A stretch of 64,000 nt of DNA from Candidatus Polarisedimenticolaceae bacterium. GTDB lineage: Bacteria > Acidobacteriota > Polarisedimenticolia > Polarisedimenticolales > DASRJG01. The notes beneath the pieces were generated by a model. That model had not been told where the DNA came from and did not search any database. It saw nothing but the letters and a program-made list of their open reading frames with translations. A program made the position numbers and the translations under genes. Within the stretch, counting starts at the first letter, position 1; each line of letters opens with the position of its first letter. The stretch spans positions 1-64,000 of the forward strand of contig DASUCV010000020.1 of assembly GCA_036275915.1 (NCBI GenBank), written 5' to 3'. Below, piece after piece: positions 43,223 through 51,959 of the stretch.

Positions 43223-45877
43223 ATGCAGCCGGGAACGATTCTCCAGCAGTACCGCCTCGTCGAGAAGATCGGCGAGGGCGGCATGGGCGAGGTATGGAAG
43301 GCGACCGACACGACGCTCGCGCGCGACGTCGCCGTCAAATTCCTTCCGGCCTCGCTCGCCGCCGACCCCGAGCGGCTCGCGCGGTTCGAGCGCGAGGCGA
43401 AGGTGCTGGCCTCGCTCAACCATCCGGGGATCGCCGGGATCTACGGACTCCACGAGGCGAACGGCCTCCGCTTCCTCGCGATGGAGCTGGTGCCGGGCGA
43501 GGATCTCGCGCAGCGGCTCGAGCGTGGAGCGATTCCGGCCACTGAAGCGGCGGACATCGCACGGCAGATCGCTGAGGCGCTCGAGGTCGCGCACGATCAG
43601 GGGATCGTCCACCGCGACCTCAAGCCTGCGAACGTCAAGCTCACCCCGGACGGCAAGGTCAAGGTGCTCGACTTCGGGCTCGCGAAGGCGCTCGACCCGA
43701 ACGCGTCGGGCGGCAAGTCGGGAGTGGACTCGCGCTTCTCACCGACGATCACGTCGCTCGGCACGGTGGCCGGCGTGATCCTGGGCACCGCTTCCTACAT
43801 GAGCCCCGAGCAGGCGAAGGGGAAGCCGGTCGACCGCCGCACCGACATCTGGGCGTTCGGCTGCATCGTCTACGAGATGCTCGCCGGCAAGCGCCCGTTC
43901 GACGGCGAGGGAATCTCGGAAGTGCTCGCCGCGGTGATCATGGCGCCGATCGCCTTCGACGCGCTGCCGGCATCGACTCCTTCTCCGTTGAAGGCGCTCG
44001 TGCAGCGTTGCCTCGAGCGAGATCCGCGGCGACGCCTTCGAGACATCGGCGAGGCGCGTCTCATCCTCGAAGATTTCCAGGCCGGCAAGCTCGTGGACGC
44101 TCCGGCGGCCGCCGTCGCGACGGCGGCTCCCGCTCGGTCTCGCGGCAAGCTTGCGCTGATCCTCGCGGTGGGGGTGGCCCTCGCGATCGTCGGGCTCGGC
44201 GTCGGTCGCATGCTCGCGCCGCGGCCGGCCGATCTTCCCGTGCGCCGTTTCGAGATCGCCGCGAAGGGTCCCTTCCGCTCGGTCGACCAGAGCCGGCTGA
44301 TCGGGATCTCCCCCGACGGCAAGACGCTCGCGTACGTGCAGGCGGAGAAGCTCGAGCTGCGACCGATCGCGCGTCTCGAGCCGACGACCGTCACGACCGC
44401 GGCGACGCCCCTCATCGTCTTCTGGTCTCCGGACAGCTCCACGCTCGGCTACGTCGCCGGCCAGAAGATCTACAAGGTGGCGGCGGCCGGGGGCGAGAGC
44501 ACGCTCATCGCCGACATTCGCGTTCCGCTCACCGGCGGCGCCTCCGCGTCGTGGTCGCCCAACGGCAAGATCTACCTGACGACCGGCGACAGCGGCCTCC
44601 AGGAAGTCGCCGCGACCGGCGGTGACTTTCGCGAGGTCCTGCCGCTCCAGAAGGAGAAGGAAGCCGACCTCCACGACGCGAGCTGCAACCCGGACGGGAG
44701 CGTGCTCTTCGTCTCCCACCTGGCCGGCGCGCGGCCGTGCGTCCTGAGCATCTTCGCCGACGGCAAGCGCAAGGAGCTCTTGAAGATCGACGAAGACCAG
44801 GACATCTGGTTCCCGGTCTACTCGCCCGCGGGCTACATCCTCTATCACCGTCATCCCGCCAACGCGGGCGTCTGGGCGCTGCCGTTCTCGTTGTCGCGGC
44901 GCGAGGTCACCGGTGAGCCGTTCATGGTGGTGCCGGACGCCGATGTGCCGAGCGTCTCGAACGACGGAACGCTCGTCACGGTACAGGGCGTCAGCTCACG
45001 CCTGTCGCGTCTCGCCTGGGTCGATCGCACCGGCAAAGTCGGAAACATGGTCGGTCCCGTGCAGGAGCAGTGGCCGTTTCCCGAGCTCTCGCGTGACGGC
45101 CGCGTCGTCGCGATCGCGGCGAAGGAGAACGAAGTCAACGACGTCTGGATCGAGGACGTCGAGCGCGGGACGCGCACCCGGATGAACGCGAAGCTATCCA
45201 CCTACAGCTGTCAGGCCTGGGCCCCCAACGGCAAGCAGATCCTCTACTCCGACGGGAACGCGCCTCCGATGTCGCTGAAATCGAGGGCGGTCGACGGCTC
45301 GGGGGAAGCAAAGGAGCTTCACAGCGGCTGGTATCCGACGTACTCGCCGGACGGACGCTACCTTCTGTTCACGGATTACGACCGCGGCGCCACGAACTGG
45401 GACCTCTTCGTCAGCGATCTGACGGCCGGAACGCCCGCCGTTCCGCTCGTGCGGACGAAGGCGAACGAAGTCGCCGCGCGGGTGTCGCCGGACGGGCACT
45501 ACGTCGCCTACCTCTCCGACGAGAGCGGTCCCGACGAGATCTATCTGCGCCGGTTCCCGACGGGCGAAGGTCGGTGGCAGGTTTCGACGAACGGCGGCGA
45601 GTGGCCGCGGTTCAGCGCGAAGGGCGATAAGCTCTGGTACGTCAACGCCGACGCGATGATGGAGGTCGACATCACGCTCGGCGCCGAGCCGAAGCTCGGC
45701 GCACCTCGGCTGCTGTTCAAGCGCACCTCGCTCGGCCGCGGCCTTCCCTTCGGTTGGGCTCCGGGTTTCGACGTCGCCCCCGACGGCAGCAAGTTCCTCA
45801 TCGTCGTCCCCGAGGACAAGCCCGAGGAGCACGGCGGCATCGTCGTCGAGGAGAACTGGACCAAGGCCGTCAAGTAA
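43223..45877 (+). CDS. Ser/Thr kinase with PD40 beta-propeller (kinase 3)
   Basis: 884 aa. Glycine loop GEGGMG (17-22), Lys39 in [18 protein letters not shown] and DFGLAKALD. Membrane helix about 306-328 ([19 protein letters not shown]). PD40-like repeats ([44 protein letters not shown]) fill the rest, with the tail [11 protein letters not shown]. It ends directly against the stop of the convergent cupin gene with no gap. Overall it is most similar in layout to kinase 1 (same [11 protein letters not shown] and ANVKLTPDG wording). Confidence 0.93.
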   Translation: MQPGTILQQYRLVEKIGEGGMGEVWKATDTTLARDVAVKFLPASLAADPERLARFEREAKVLASLNHPGIAGIYGLHEANGLRFLAMELVPGEDLAQRLERGAIPATEAADIARQIAEALEVAHDQGIVHRDLKPANVKLTPDGKVKVLDFGLAKALDPNASGGKSGVDSRFSPTITSLGTVAGVILGTASYMSPEQAKGKPVDRRTDIWAFGCIVYEMLAGKRPFDGEGISEVLAAVIMAPIAFDALPASTPSPLKALVQRCLERDPRRRLRDIGEARLILEDFQAGKLVDAPAAAVATAAPARSRGKLALILAVGVALAIVGLGVGRMLAPRPADLPVRRFEIAAKGPFRSVDQSRLIGISPDGKTLAYVQAEKLELRPIARLEPTTVTTAATPLIVFWSPDSSTLGYVAGQKIYKVAAAGGESTLIADIRVPLTGGASASWSPNGKIYLTTGDSGLQEVAATGGDFREVLPLQKEKEADLHDASCNPDGSVLFVSHLAGARPCVLSIFADGKRKELLKIDEDQDIWFPVYSPAGYILYHRHPANAGVWALPFSLSRREVTGEPFMVVPDADVPSVSNDGTLVTVQGVSSRLSRLAWVDRTGKVGNMVGPVQEQWPFPELSRDGRVVAIAAKENEVNDVWIEDVERGTRTRMNAKLSTYSCQAWAPNGKQILYSDGNAPPMSLKSRAVDGSGEAKELHSGWYPTYSPDGRYLLFTDYDRGATNWDLFVSDLTAGTPAVPLVRTKANEVAARVSPDGHYVAYLSDESGPDEIYLRRFPTGEGRWQVSTNGGEWPRFSAKGDKLWYVNADAMMEVDITLGAEPKLGAPRLLFKRTSLGRGLPFGWAPGFDVAPDGSKFLIVVPEDKPEEHGGIVVEENWTKAVK

Positions 45878-46375
45878 TCACTCGCCTTCCCAGTAGTCCA
45901 CGCCGTCCTTCTTGAACGCCACGATGCCGAATTCGGCGTCGGCACGCTTGCCGCCGGGTGGGCGGCCGGCGACCGCCACGTACTTGCCGGAGTCGGGGTA
46001 CTCGACGACCTCGGGATCGAGTAGGGTGCTGACGGCGAGATAGCGCAGCTCGGCCGATCCTGTGTTGACGAACTGATGCGCGCTCTCTTCACCGGGCGGG
46101 CAGCACACGACGTCCATCGGCTTCAGCGGATGAGCACCGCCGGGCCAGCGAAACTCTCCAGTCCCCGAGAGGATCAGGAACATCTCTTCGTTGGTGTGGT
46201 GGAAGTGGTAAGGGAACGCTTTCTTTCCGGGCGGGATCGAGGTGACGTTGTATCCGAGCTTCTGCGCGCCGAGAGGTCCGGCGACGGGGAAGACGCGACA
46301 GGTGAACCGGCCGTCGTGCTCGTACGACTCGCCCTCGGGAAGCTCGTTCAAGTTCATGACCCGCGCCTTGTCCAT
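45878..46375 (-). CDS. Single-domain cupin
   Basis: 165 aa from ATG 46375 (AAGGGG 8 nt upstream). The cupin core has metal ligands in HFHHTNEEMFLILSG (His, His, Glu) and the second-motif His in EESAHQFVNTG. It ends with a DUF-like tail around FKKDGVDYWEGE. No signal peptide. Cupins range from sugar isomerases to binding proteins, and nothing here decides which. Divergent from the kinase remnant at 46400. Confidence 0.83.
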   Translation of the reverse strand: MDKARVMNLNELPEGESYEHDGRFTCRVFPVAGPLGAQKLGYNVTSIPPGKKAFPYHFHHTNEEMFLILSGTGEFRWPGGAHPLKPMDVVCCPPGEESAHQFVNTGSAELRYLAVSTLLDPEVVEYPDSGKYVAVAGRPPGGKRADAEFGIVAFKKDGVDYWEGE

Positions 46376-46399
46376 GACGATCCCCTTTAGAATTCGCGC

Positions 46400-46523
46400 A
46401 TGGTACCGGGCGAGCTCCTCCTGCACTACCGCCTCTCCGTGCCGATCGGTGAGGGCGGCATGGGACAGGTCTGGCGCGCTTGTCTACGTCAGCGACTGGC
46501 GCGCCGCGCTCAACGGACCTTGA
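46400..46523 (+). pseudogene. Internally deleted PD40-kinase remnant
   Basis: Codons from ATG 46400 read MVPGELLLHYRLSVPIGEGG and continue MGQVWRA, matching the first 28 residues of the PD40 kinases including the glycine loop. The match then stops. In another frame the next codons read LVYVSDWRAALNGP and a stop at 46523, which fits the C-terminal tail pattern of the same family (VVxNWxxxL). About 2.6 kb of gene body would be missing. The tail half of the match is short, so that part is tentative. Confidence 0.6.
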
Positions 46524-46977
46524 ACGCCGATTGCCCCGCCGCGAGCGTCGAGCCGCTCTTGGCCTGCGCGACGACCGTCCACACGTAGGACTTGCCCTTC
46601 GGCATCTTCGCGCGCTCTTCCGGGGTCAGCTCGAACGACGTCGTCGTCGACGCGCGCTCGAACAGCGTCGTCGTCGCTCCCTTCTCGTAGACCCTCACGA
46701 TGTATTGCATCCGCCCGTTCACGGCGTCCCAGGTGAAACGCACGGGTGCTTCTGCGAGCGTGCCGCCCAGCGGCTCGCTCGTCTCGATCGCGGGGGCGCC
46801 CGCGGGGATGTAGAACGCTCTCGACGCGGTGCTCGTCGTGCCCGAGAACGTCCACATCAGCCAACCGCACACCGCCACGAGTCCGATGCCGAGAGACCAG
46901 CGGATGACGCGGGCCCACGGATTGACGTGCTCCATGCGTTCGATCTCTTCGGCAAGGTGGTCGATTGCGTAGGACAT
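46510..46977 (-). CDS. Membrane-anchored protein with fibronectin III-like domain
   Basis: 155 aa with a GGAGG ribosome site before the ATG. A cytoplasmic N-terminus (SYAIDHLAEEIERMEHVNPW) is followed by one membrane helix (about 25-44, VIRWSLGIGLVAVCGWLMW) and an outer beta-sandwich region with FTWDAVNGRMQYIVRVYEK and YVWTVVAQAKSG, the FN3-like strand pattern. Function unknown. The 3' end overlaps the kinase remnant by 14 bp. Confidence 0.65.
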   Translation of the reverse strand: MSYAIDHLAEEIERMEHVNPWARVIRWSLGIGLVAVCGWLMWTFSGTTSTASRAFYIPAGAPAIETSEPLGGTLAEAPVRFTWDAVNGRMQYIVRVYEKGATTTLFERASTTTSFELTPEERAKMPKGKSYVWTVVAQAKSGSTLAAGQSAFKVR

Positions 46978-47117
46978 ATGAGCCTCCCGGGAGACGCTCC
47001 CAACGTCATTGTTGCGATCGCCAACGCGCGCGTCGCGCCCCGCAGCGGACCAAGAAGGTCCACTCGGTCCGGAGCGATTCCGCGGGAGCGCCTAGAGTGG
47101 CTGGTGCCCGAGAGACC

Positions 47118-47154
47118 GAGCCCGGCGATGGGGGTGGCGCCGGGCTCTTTTTTT
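47118..47154 (+). terminator. Strong Rho-independent terminator without an upstream gene
   Basis: A perfect 10-bp stem (47118-47127 with 47138-47147, arm GAGCCCGGCG), 10-nt loop and seven T residues. The nearest plus-strand coding remnant ends 600 bp upstream, so the transcript it ends is not obvious. Confidence 0.85.
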
Positions 47155-47163
47155 GAAGGCACA

Positions 47164-47215
47164 GAGGGGACAGCTTCCGAAACTCGGCACTTCGAGTTTC
47201 GGAAGCTGTCCCCTC
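47164..47215. repeat. REP-like palindromic element, compact perfect copy
   Basis: Two identical 22-bp arms in inverted orientation (47164-47185 and 47194-47215; core GGGGACAGCTTCCGAAAC) around an 8-nt loop. It lies 9 bp after the terminator T-run and 18 bp before the kinase 4 start. It would fold into a very stable hairpin in DNA or RNA. Confidence 0.92.
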
Positions 47216-47233
47216 TTCCCCTATGATCCGCAG

Positions 47234-49894
47234 ATGCCGATCACCGTGGGGTCCCGTCTCGGAGTCTATGAAGTCATCGCGGCGCTCGGCGCCGGCGCCA
47301 TGGGCGAGGTCTGGCGCGCGCGCGACACACGCCTCTCGCGCGAGGTCGCGCTGAAGGTCCTGCCCGCGTCACTCTCGATGGACGCGGAGAGGCGCCAGCG
47401 CTTCGAGCGCGAGGCGCAGGTCCTGGCGTCGCTCAACCATCCGAACATCGCGGCGATCTACGGTGTCGAGGAGGCCGAAGGGTCGACGGCGCTCGTCCTC
47501 GAGCTGGTCGAGGGGCCGACGCTGGCCGAGCGGATCGCAGAGGGCCCAATCCCGAACGAGGAGGCGGTCGCCATCGCGAAACAGATCGCGGAGGCGCTCG
47601 AATACGCGCACGAGCGGGGCGTCGTCCACCGCGATCTGAAGCCGGCAAACGTCAAGCTTTCGCCCGACGGCCGGGTCAAGGTGCTCGACTTCGGGCTCGC
47701 GAAGGCGATCGCGGCCGACGCGACCGGACGCTCCGACTCCGCGATCTCGCCGACGATCACCTCGCTCGGCACCGTCGCCGGCGTCATCCTCGGCACCGCG
47801 GCCTACATGGCGCCCGAGCAGGCGCGCGGCTCGAACATCGACCGCCGCGCCGACATCTGGTCGTTCGGGGCCGTCCTATGGGAAATCCTCACCGGCAAGC
47901 GCCTCTTCGACGACGCGACGGTGTCGGACACGCTCGCCGCCGTGCTCCGCGCGCCGATCGAGTGGGATCAACTGCCCAAGTCCACTCCTCCTGCGATCGT
48001 GCGTCTCTTGAAGCGCTGTCTCGAGCGCGACACGAAGAAGCGCCTGCGCGACATCGGCGAAGCCCGGATCGCCCTCGAGTCGCCGATCGACGAGCCGGTG
48101 GCGGTCGCGAGCTCCGTGGTGATGCCACCGAAGCGCTCCCCTCTCGCGACGGTCGCGTGGGCGGCGGCGGTCATCGTCGTCGCGCTCACCGGCCTCGCCG
48201 CAGTCGGCTTTCTGAGGAAGCCGTCTGCGGAGTCGCGGGTCCTGCGATTCCAGATCCCGCTTGAAAACAAGATGGCAGCGATCACGTGGTCCCGCGTGTC
48301 GCCCGACGGTACGATGCTCGCGTTCCTGGCACGCGGCGAGTCCGGCCGCGCTTCGATCTGGATCCGGCGCCTCGACGCATTCGAGAGTCAAGAGCTCTCG
48401 GGAACTGAAGGCGCCGGGCGCTTCTGGTGGTCGCCCGACAGCCGGTTCCTGGCCTTCTTCCTCGGGAACCAGCTCAAGAAGGTGCCGGCGGCCAGCGGTC
48501 CCGTGCAGCTCATCGGTGAGGCCGACGGAGGCTCCGACGGAACGTGGGGCGCCGGCGGCGCGATTCTCTTCGACGGACGCGCGATCGATCCGTTGCGACG
48601 CATCGACGCCGCCGGAGGCGGCGTCACGCAGGAGAACAAGCCCGACACGGCGAACGGCGAAGCCGGTCAGACCTGGCCGTGCTTCCTTCCCGACGGGAAG
48701 CACTTCCTCTTCGTCGCCCAGTCGAACGTCCCTGGGGAGAAGACGACCATCAAGGTCGCCGAGCTCGGGAAGCCCGGCTCGAAATCGCTCGCGCGCACGA
48801 GCTCCCGCGTCGAGTACGCGAGCGGCTATCTGGTCTACGTCCTGGACGGCAATCTCGTCGCGCACCGGTTCGACGTCGACAAGCTCGCCTTGTCGGGGGA
48901 GCCGATTCCCCTCGCCGAGCACATCGCCACCGACGCCAACGGCGCTGCGACCTTCTCCGTGTCCACGAACGGTGACCTCACCTATCTCCCGGGCGCCGTC
49001 GGCGTCGACAGCGAGCTCATGTGGGTGGATCGTGCCGGCAAGGAGCTGGACAAGCTGGGTCCTCCGGCCGGGTATCGCGAGCCGGCGCTGTCGCCCGACG
49101 GCACGCGGGTCGCCTACGGCCTCGCCGACCCGCGCGGCAACGGCGAGGACATCTGGGTGATGGACCTGAAGCGCGCTGTCGCTTCCCGGTTCACCTTCGA
49201 CCCCGGTGTCGAGATCTGGCCGGTCTGGTCACGCGACGGGCGCCAGCTCACGTATACCTCGGACAAGACCGGATCGTTCAACATCTACGTGAAAGACGCG
49301 AGCGGAACCGGGACGGAGCGAGACCTGACGCCCGACAAGAATTTCCAGTCGGGACCGCTCGACTACTCGCCGGACGGCAAGTGGCTGGCGGTCGATTTCC
49401 TTCCGCCGTCGCGGCGCTGGCAGATCAAGATGATTCCCACGCAGGGCGAGCTCAAAGCGACCGACTACCTCACCGACAACGTGGTCCAGGTCATGGGCCG
49501 GTTCTCCCCCAACGGCCGGTTCGTCGCGTACGCCTCGAACGAGAGCGGCACCCGCGAGGTATATGTGCAGTCATTCCCGATCGGGAGCGGCAAGTGGCAG
49601 GTGTCGAGCGGCGGCGGCGAGATGCCGCTCTGGCGCTCCGACGGCAAGGAGCTCTTCTACAAGACACTCGTCGACGAGTTCGTCGCCGTGCCGGTGACGA
49701 CCGAGCCGCGCTTCGAGCTGGGCGCCCCCAAGAACCTGTTCAAGCGCGCCGTCGACCGAAGCGCCGCCGCGTCCGTCGGGACCCGATTTGCCGTTACCCC
49801 GGACGGGCAGAAATTCCTGATCAACTCCGCGCGAGAGGGCCGCGGGCTGCCGGTCTCGGTCATCGTCGGCTGGCCTCAGACACTTGCCAGGTGA
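47234..49894 (+). CDS. Ser/Thr kinase with PD40 beta-propeller (kinase 4)
   Basis: 886 aa from ATG 47234; the frame is also open upstream through the REP-like element, but family alignment starts at MPITVGSRLGVYEV. The glycine loop is GAGAMG rather than GEGGMG. Lys41 lies in VALKVLP, with [20 protein letters not shown] and MAPEQARGS. Membrane helix about 302-325 (ATVAWAAAVIVVALTGLAAV). Propeller repeats include SPDSRFLAFFL, SRDGRQLTYTS, SPDGKWLAVDF and SPNGRFVAYAS, and the tail is VIVGWPQTLAR. Convergent with the RES toxin, 7-bp gap. Confidence 0.93.
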   Translation: MPITVGSRLGVYEVIAALGAGAMGEVWRARDTRLSREVALKVLPASLSMDAERRQRFEREAQVLASLNHPNIAAIYGVEEAEGSTALVLELVEGPTLAERIAEGPIPNEEAVAIAKQIAEALEYAHERGVVHRDLKPANVKLSPDGRVKVLDFGLAKAIAADATGRSDSAISPTITSLGTVAGVILGTAAYMAPEQARGSNIDRRADIWSFGAVLWEILTGKRLFDDATVSDTLAAVLRAPIEWDQLPKSTPPAIVRLLKRCLERDTKKRLRDIGEARIALESPIDEPVAVASSVVMPPKRSPLATVAWAAAVIVVALTGLAAVGFLRKPSAESRVLRFQIPLENKMAAITWSRVSPDGTMLAFLARGESGRASIWIRRLDAFESQELSGTEGAGRFWWSPDSRFLAFFLGNQLKKVPAASGPVQLIGEADGGSDGTWGAGGAILFDGRAIDPLRRIDAAGGGVTQENKPDTANGEAGQTWPCFLPDGKHFLFVAQSNVPGEKTTIKVAELGKPGSKSLARTSSRVEYASGYLVYVLDGNLVAHRFDVDKLALSGEPIPLAEHIATDANGAATFSVSTNGDLTYLPGAVGVDSELMWVDRAGKELDKLGPPAGYREPALSPDGTRVAYGLADPRGNGEDIWVMDLKRAVASRFTFDPGVEIWPVWSRDGRQLTYTSDKTGSFNIYVKDASGTGTERDLTPDKNFQSGPLDYSPDGKWLAVDFLPPSRRWQIKMIPTQGELKATDYLTDNVVQVMGRFSPNGRFVAYASNESGTREVYVQSFPIGSGKWQVSSGGGEMPLWRSDGKELFYKTLVDEFVAVPVTTEPRFELGAPKNLFKRAVDRSAAASVGTRFAVTPDGQKFLINSAREGRGLPVSVIVGWPQTLAR

Positions 49895-49901
49895 GCGGCG
49901 C

Positions 49902-50459
49902 CTAGGTTTCAGCCCTCCACGGACGCGAGAGGGTGGAGGCCGCTTCGAGGAGCGCCGGATCGTCCGGCGTCAACGCCCGAACGCGTCGAACTCGCAGGCG
50001 ATCGATGCGCCAAAGGCCGAACGATCCCCAACGGGAATCGTAGTAGCTCCACCATCGGACACCGGACGATCGCTTCTCTTCGAAGACCGCGAGAGCCCAA
50101 CGTTGGGTGACCGTCCGGTCCCTCGTCACGACCGCGGAGGGGCGCAGCTGGCGCCGCACCAGCTCGTGAGCGTCGTCGAGGTCGACGATGTGATCCCCTT
50201 TCGACTCGATTTCCGCGAGGGCGCGCACGCTTCCCGGCGTGCGGCCCCGCAGGAGAAGCGGCGTCCAGATCGCGTGGTTACCGAACGCTTCGGCGACGGC
50301 ACCCGCGGCCGAATCCGAGCAATACAACGTGCGGTAGCGGCCCGGGTTGTCGACGCGGCCGGCACCCTGGACCGTCGACATATGGAGCGCGTGTCCCGGA
50401 TCTCCGTCAGCCGCGCTCGAATCCCAGGGAAAGACGCGAAAGAAACTACGCGTAGGCAC
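49902..50459 (-). CDS. RES-domain toxin
   Basis: 185 aa from GTG 50459, overlapping the antitoxin end by 14 bp; an upstream ATG would add 25 residues antisense in character to the family. RES hallmarks: N-terminal FFRVFP, then GRYRTLYCSDSAAGAVAEAF with the conserved Arg, Tyr and Glu of the NAD-cleaving site, and a C-terminal SWWSYYDSR-like strand (WWSYYDSRWGSFGLW). RES toxins deplete NAD+ when freed from a Xre antitoxin. Gene order antitoxin-toxin matches MbcTA/Xre-RES loci. Confidence 0.9.
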   Translation of the reverse strand: MPTRSFFRVFPWDSSAADGDPGHALHMSTVQGAGRVDNPGRYRTLYCSDSAAGAVAEAFGNHAIWTPLLLRGRTPGSVRALAEIESKGDHIVDLDDAHELVRRQLRPSAVVTRDRTVTQRWALAVFEEKRSSGVRWWSYYDSRWGSFGLWRIDRLRVRRVRALTPDDPALLEAASTLSRPWRAET

Positions 50460-50850
50460 CCTGCTCCTCGGCGTCGATCGCCTGCACCACCGCCGCGGCG
50501 CCGGAGAGCCGCAAGATGTCGATGGGACGCGCACGCAAGTGGGCGTTGTGCGACGTCAGCCAGATTTCCGCCTGCTCGCGGGGAAAGAGGTGCAGCAGCC
50601 GTGCCATGACGTACTCGAGGTCGATCACGTCGCGCTGCCGCTCGGCGCTGATGCGCTCTTCACCGCGGCGCCACCGCGACGGCTGGGATGGGTTCACGCC
50701 GAGCAGCTCCGCGAGGCGATTGTTTCCGAAGGTCGCGATGAGGCGGCCGAGACGCTCCTCCAGCAAGAGACCTGCGGCCGCGGGCTCGGCGATCTTCAGC
50801 GCCCCCGCGTGAGGCTTGGCCTTGTACGCCACTTTTCGAGGCGGGCTCAT
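50446..50850 (-). CDS. Xre/MbcA-type antitoxin of the RES toxin
   Basis: 134 aa, ATG at 50850. A basic N-terminus (PPRKVAYKAKPHA), a helix-turn-helix (LAELLGVNPSQPSRWRRGEE) and a C-terminal domain with AEIWLTSHNAHLRARPIDIL, the DUF2384-like toxin-binding region in which xxNxxLxGxxP-type residues are conserved. It would cap the RES active site and repress its own promoter. No Shine-Dalgarno is visible, and the promoter appears to place the transcript start at the ATG itself. Confidence 0.88.
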   Translation of the reverse strand: MSPPRKVAYKAKPHAGALKIAEPAAAGLLLEERLGRLIATFGNNRLAELLGVNPSQPSRWRRGEERISAERQRDVIDLEYVMARLLHLFPREQAEIWLTSHNAHLRARPIDILRLSGAAAVVQAIDAEEQGAYA

Positions 50851-50886
50851 ACCCAATAATTTACGTTGGGCAGATGCAGCGGTCAA
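50851..50886 (-). promoter_or_regulatory. Promoter and palindromic operator of the RES-Xre locus (leaderless)
   Basis: On the minus strand TTGACC (50886-50881), a 17-bp spacer and TAAATT (50863-50858). The -10 box is inside the inverted repeat CCCAA-N9-TTGGG (50852-50870), a natural site for autorepression by the antitoxin. The transcript would start at about 50850-50852, at the ATG, leaving no leader. Confidence 0.6.
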
Positions 50887-50991
50887 GTCGACGATTGTCC
50901 GTCTCGATACGTCCGCTCCTTGTCCACTCATTCCCTGTTTCGTTGCCATGACGCCGGGTACATTCATTGCCGGAAACGACCGGAGGCACCC

Positions 50992-51948
50992 ATGAGCCAG
51001 CGGATCTTCGTCGCCGTCGCTCCCGACGTTCATCTCTTGGACCTGGCCGGACCCGTGCAGGTCTTCTACGAGGCCAACGGATTCGGCGCAGACTACGAGA
51101 TCGTTCACTGCGCAGCGACGACCAAGGTCACGTCGGCGCAGGGGTTGGTTCTCTCCGAGCTGGCTCCCCTCCCGAAGCTCGAGGCCGGTGACACCGTCCT
51201 CGTTCCGGGCCTCGACTCGAGGGTGCTCCACAAGGCGCGTGCGATCCCGGGCAAGTGGCTTCGCGACGGCGCTGCGGCCGGCGCCCGGATCGCATCGATC
51301 TGCAGCGGCGCGTTCTCGCTGGCGGCCGCGGGCCTCTTGGACGGCCGCGAGTGCACGACGCACTGGAAGATCACGGAGCGCCTTCAGCGCGAGTTCCCCG
51401 AGGCACACGTCGCCGAGAACCGCCTCTTCGTGAAGGACGGCAATGTCGTGACGAGCGCCGGCGTCGCTTCCGGCATCGACATGGCGCTCTCGCTCGTCAT
51501 GGACGACCACGGTCCGGCGGTCGTCGCCAAGGTCGCCCGCGAGATGGTCGTCTACCTGCGCCGCTCCGGCGAGCGCGAGCAGGTCAGCCCCTACCTCGAC
51601 TACCGGACGCACCTCCACGATGGCGTGCACCGCGTGCAGGATTTCGTCGTCACGTACCCGCACAAAAACCCGAGCCTGAGCGAGCTGGCGCGCGTCGCGG
51701 CGATGAGCCCGCGCAACCTCACGCGTCACTTTCGCGAGGCGACCGGGATCACGATCAAGACGTACAGCGGCCGCGTGAAGGTCCAGCTCGCGCAGGACCT
51801 GCTGCGGAATCCGCGCCTCACGCTCGAGAGCGTGTCGGAGAGCTGCGGGTTCAAGGACCCGCGGCAGTTCCGGCGGCTCTGGAAGCAGACGATGGGCGGC
51901 AATCCGTCCCAGTGGAGACACGACACCTCGCGCCTCGACGCGCGCTGA
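50992..51948 (+). CDS. GlxA-family regulator (DJ-1/PfpI + AraC HTH)
   Basis: 318 aa from ATG 50992 (GGAGGC upstream). Residues about 1-190 are a DJ-1/PfpI class I amidotransferase-like domain with LLDLAGPVQVFYEAN and the nucleophile-elbow-like ICSGAFSLAAAG. Residues about 215-310 form an AraC-type DNA-binding domain (LARVAAMSPRNLTRHFREAT, SVSESCGFKDPRQFRRLW). Such proteins activate genes for metabolism of small nitrogen compounds or stress. The next gene, 11 bp on, is an exported DJ-1 protein and the likely target. Confidence 0.9.
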   Translation: MSQRIFVAVAPDVHLLDLAGPVQVFYEANGFGADYEIVHCAATTKVTSAQGLVLSELAPLPKLEAGDTVLVPGLDSRVLHKARAIPGKWLRDGAAAGARIASICSGAFSLAAAGLLDGRECTTHWKITERLQREFPEAHVAENRLFVKDGNVVTSAGVASGIDMALSLVMDDHGPAVVAKVAREMVVYLRRSGEREQVSPYLDYRTHLHDGVHRVQDFVVTYPHKNPSLSELARVAAMSPRNLTRHFREATGITIKTYSGRVKVQLAQDLLRNPRLTLESVSESCGFKDPRQFRRLWKQTMGGNPSQWRHDTSRLDAR

Positions 51949-51959
51949 GAGGAGACTCG

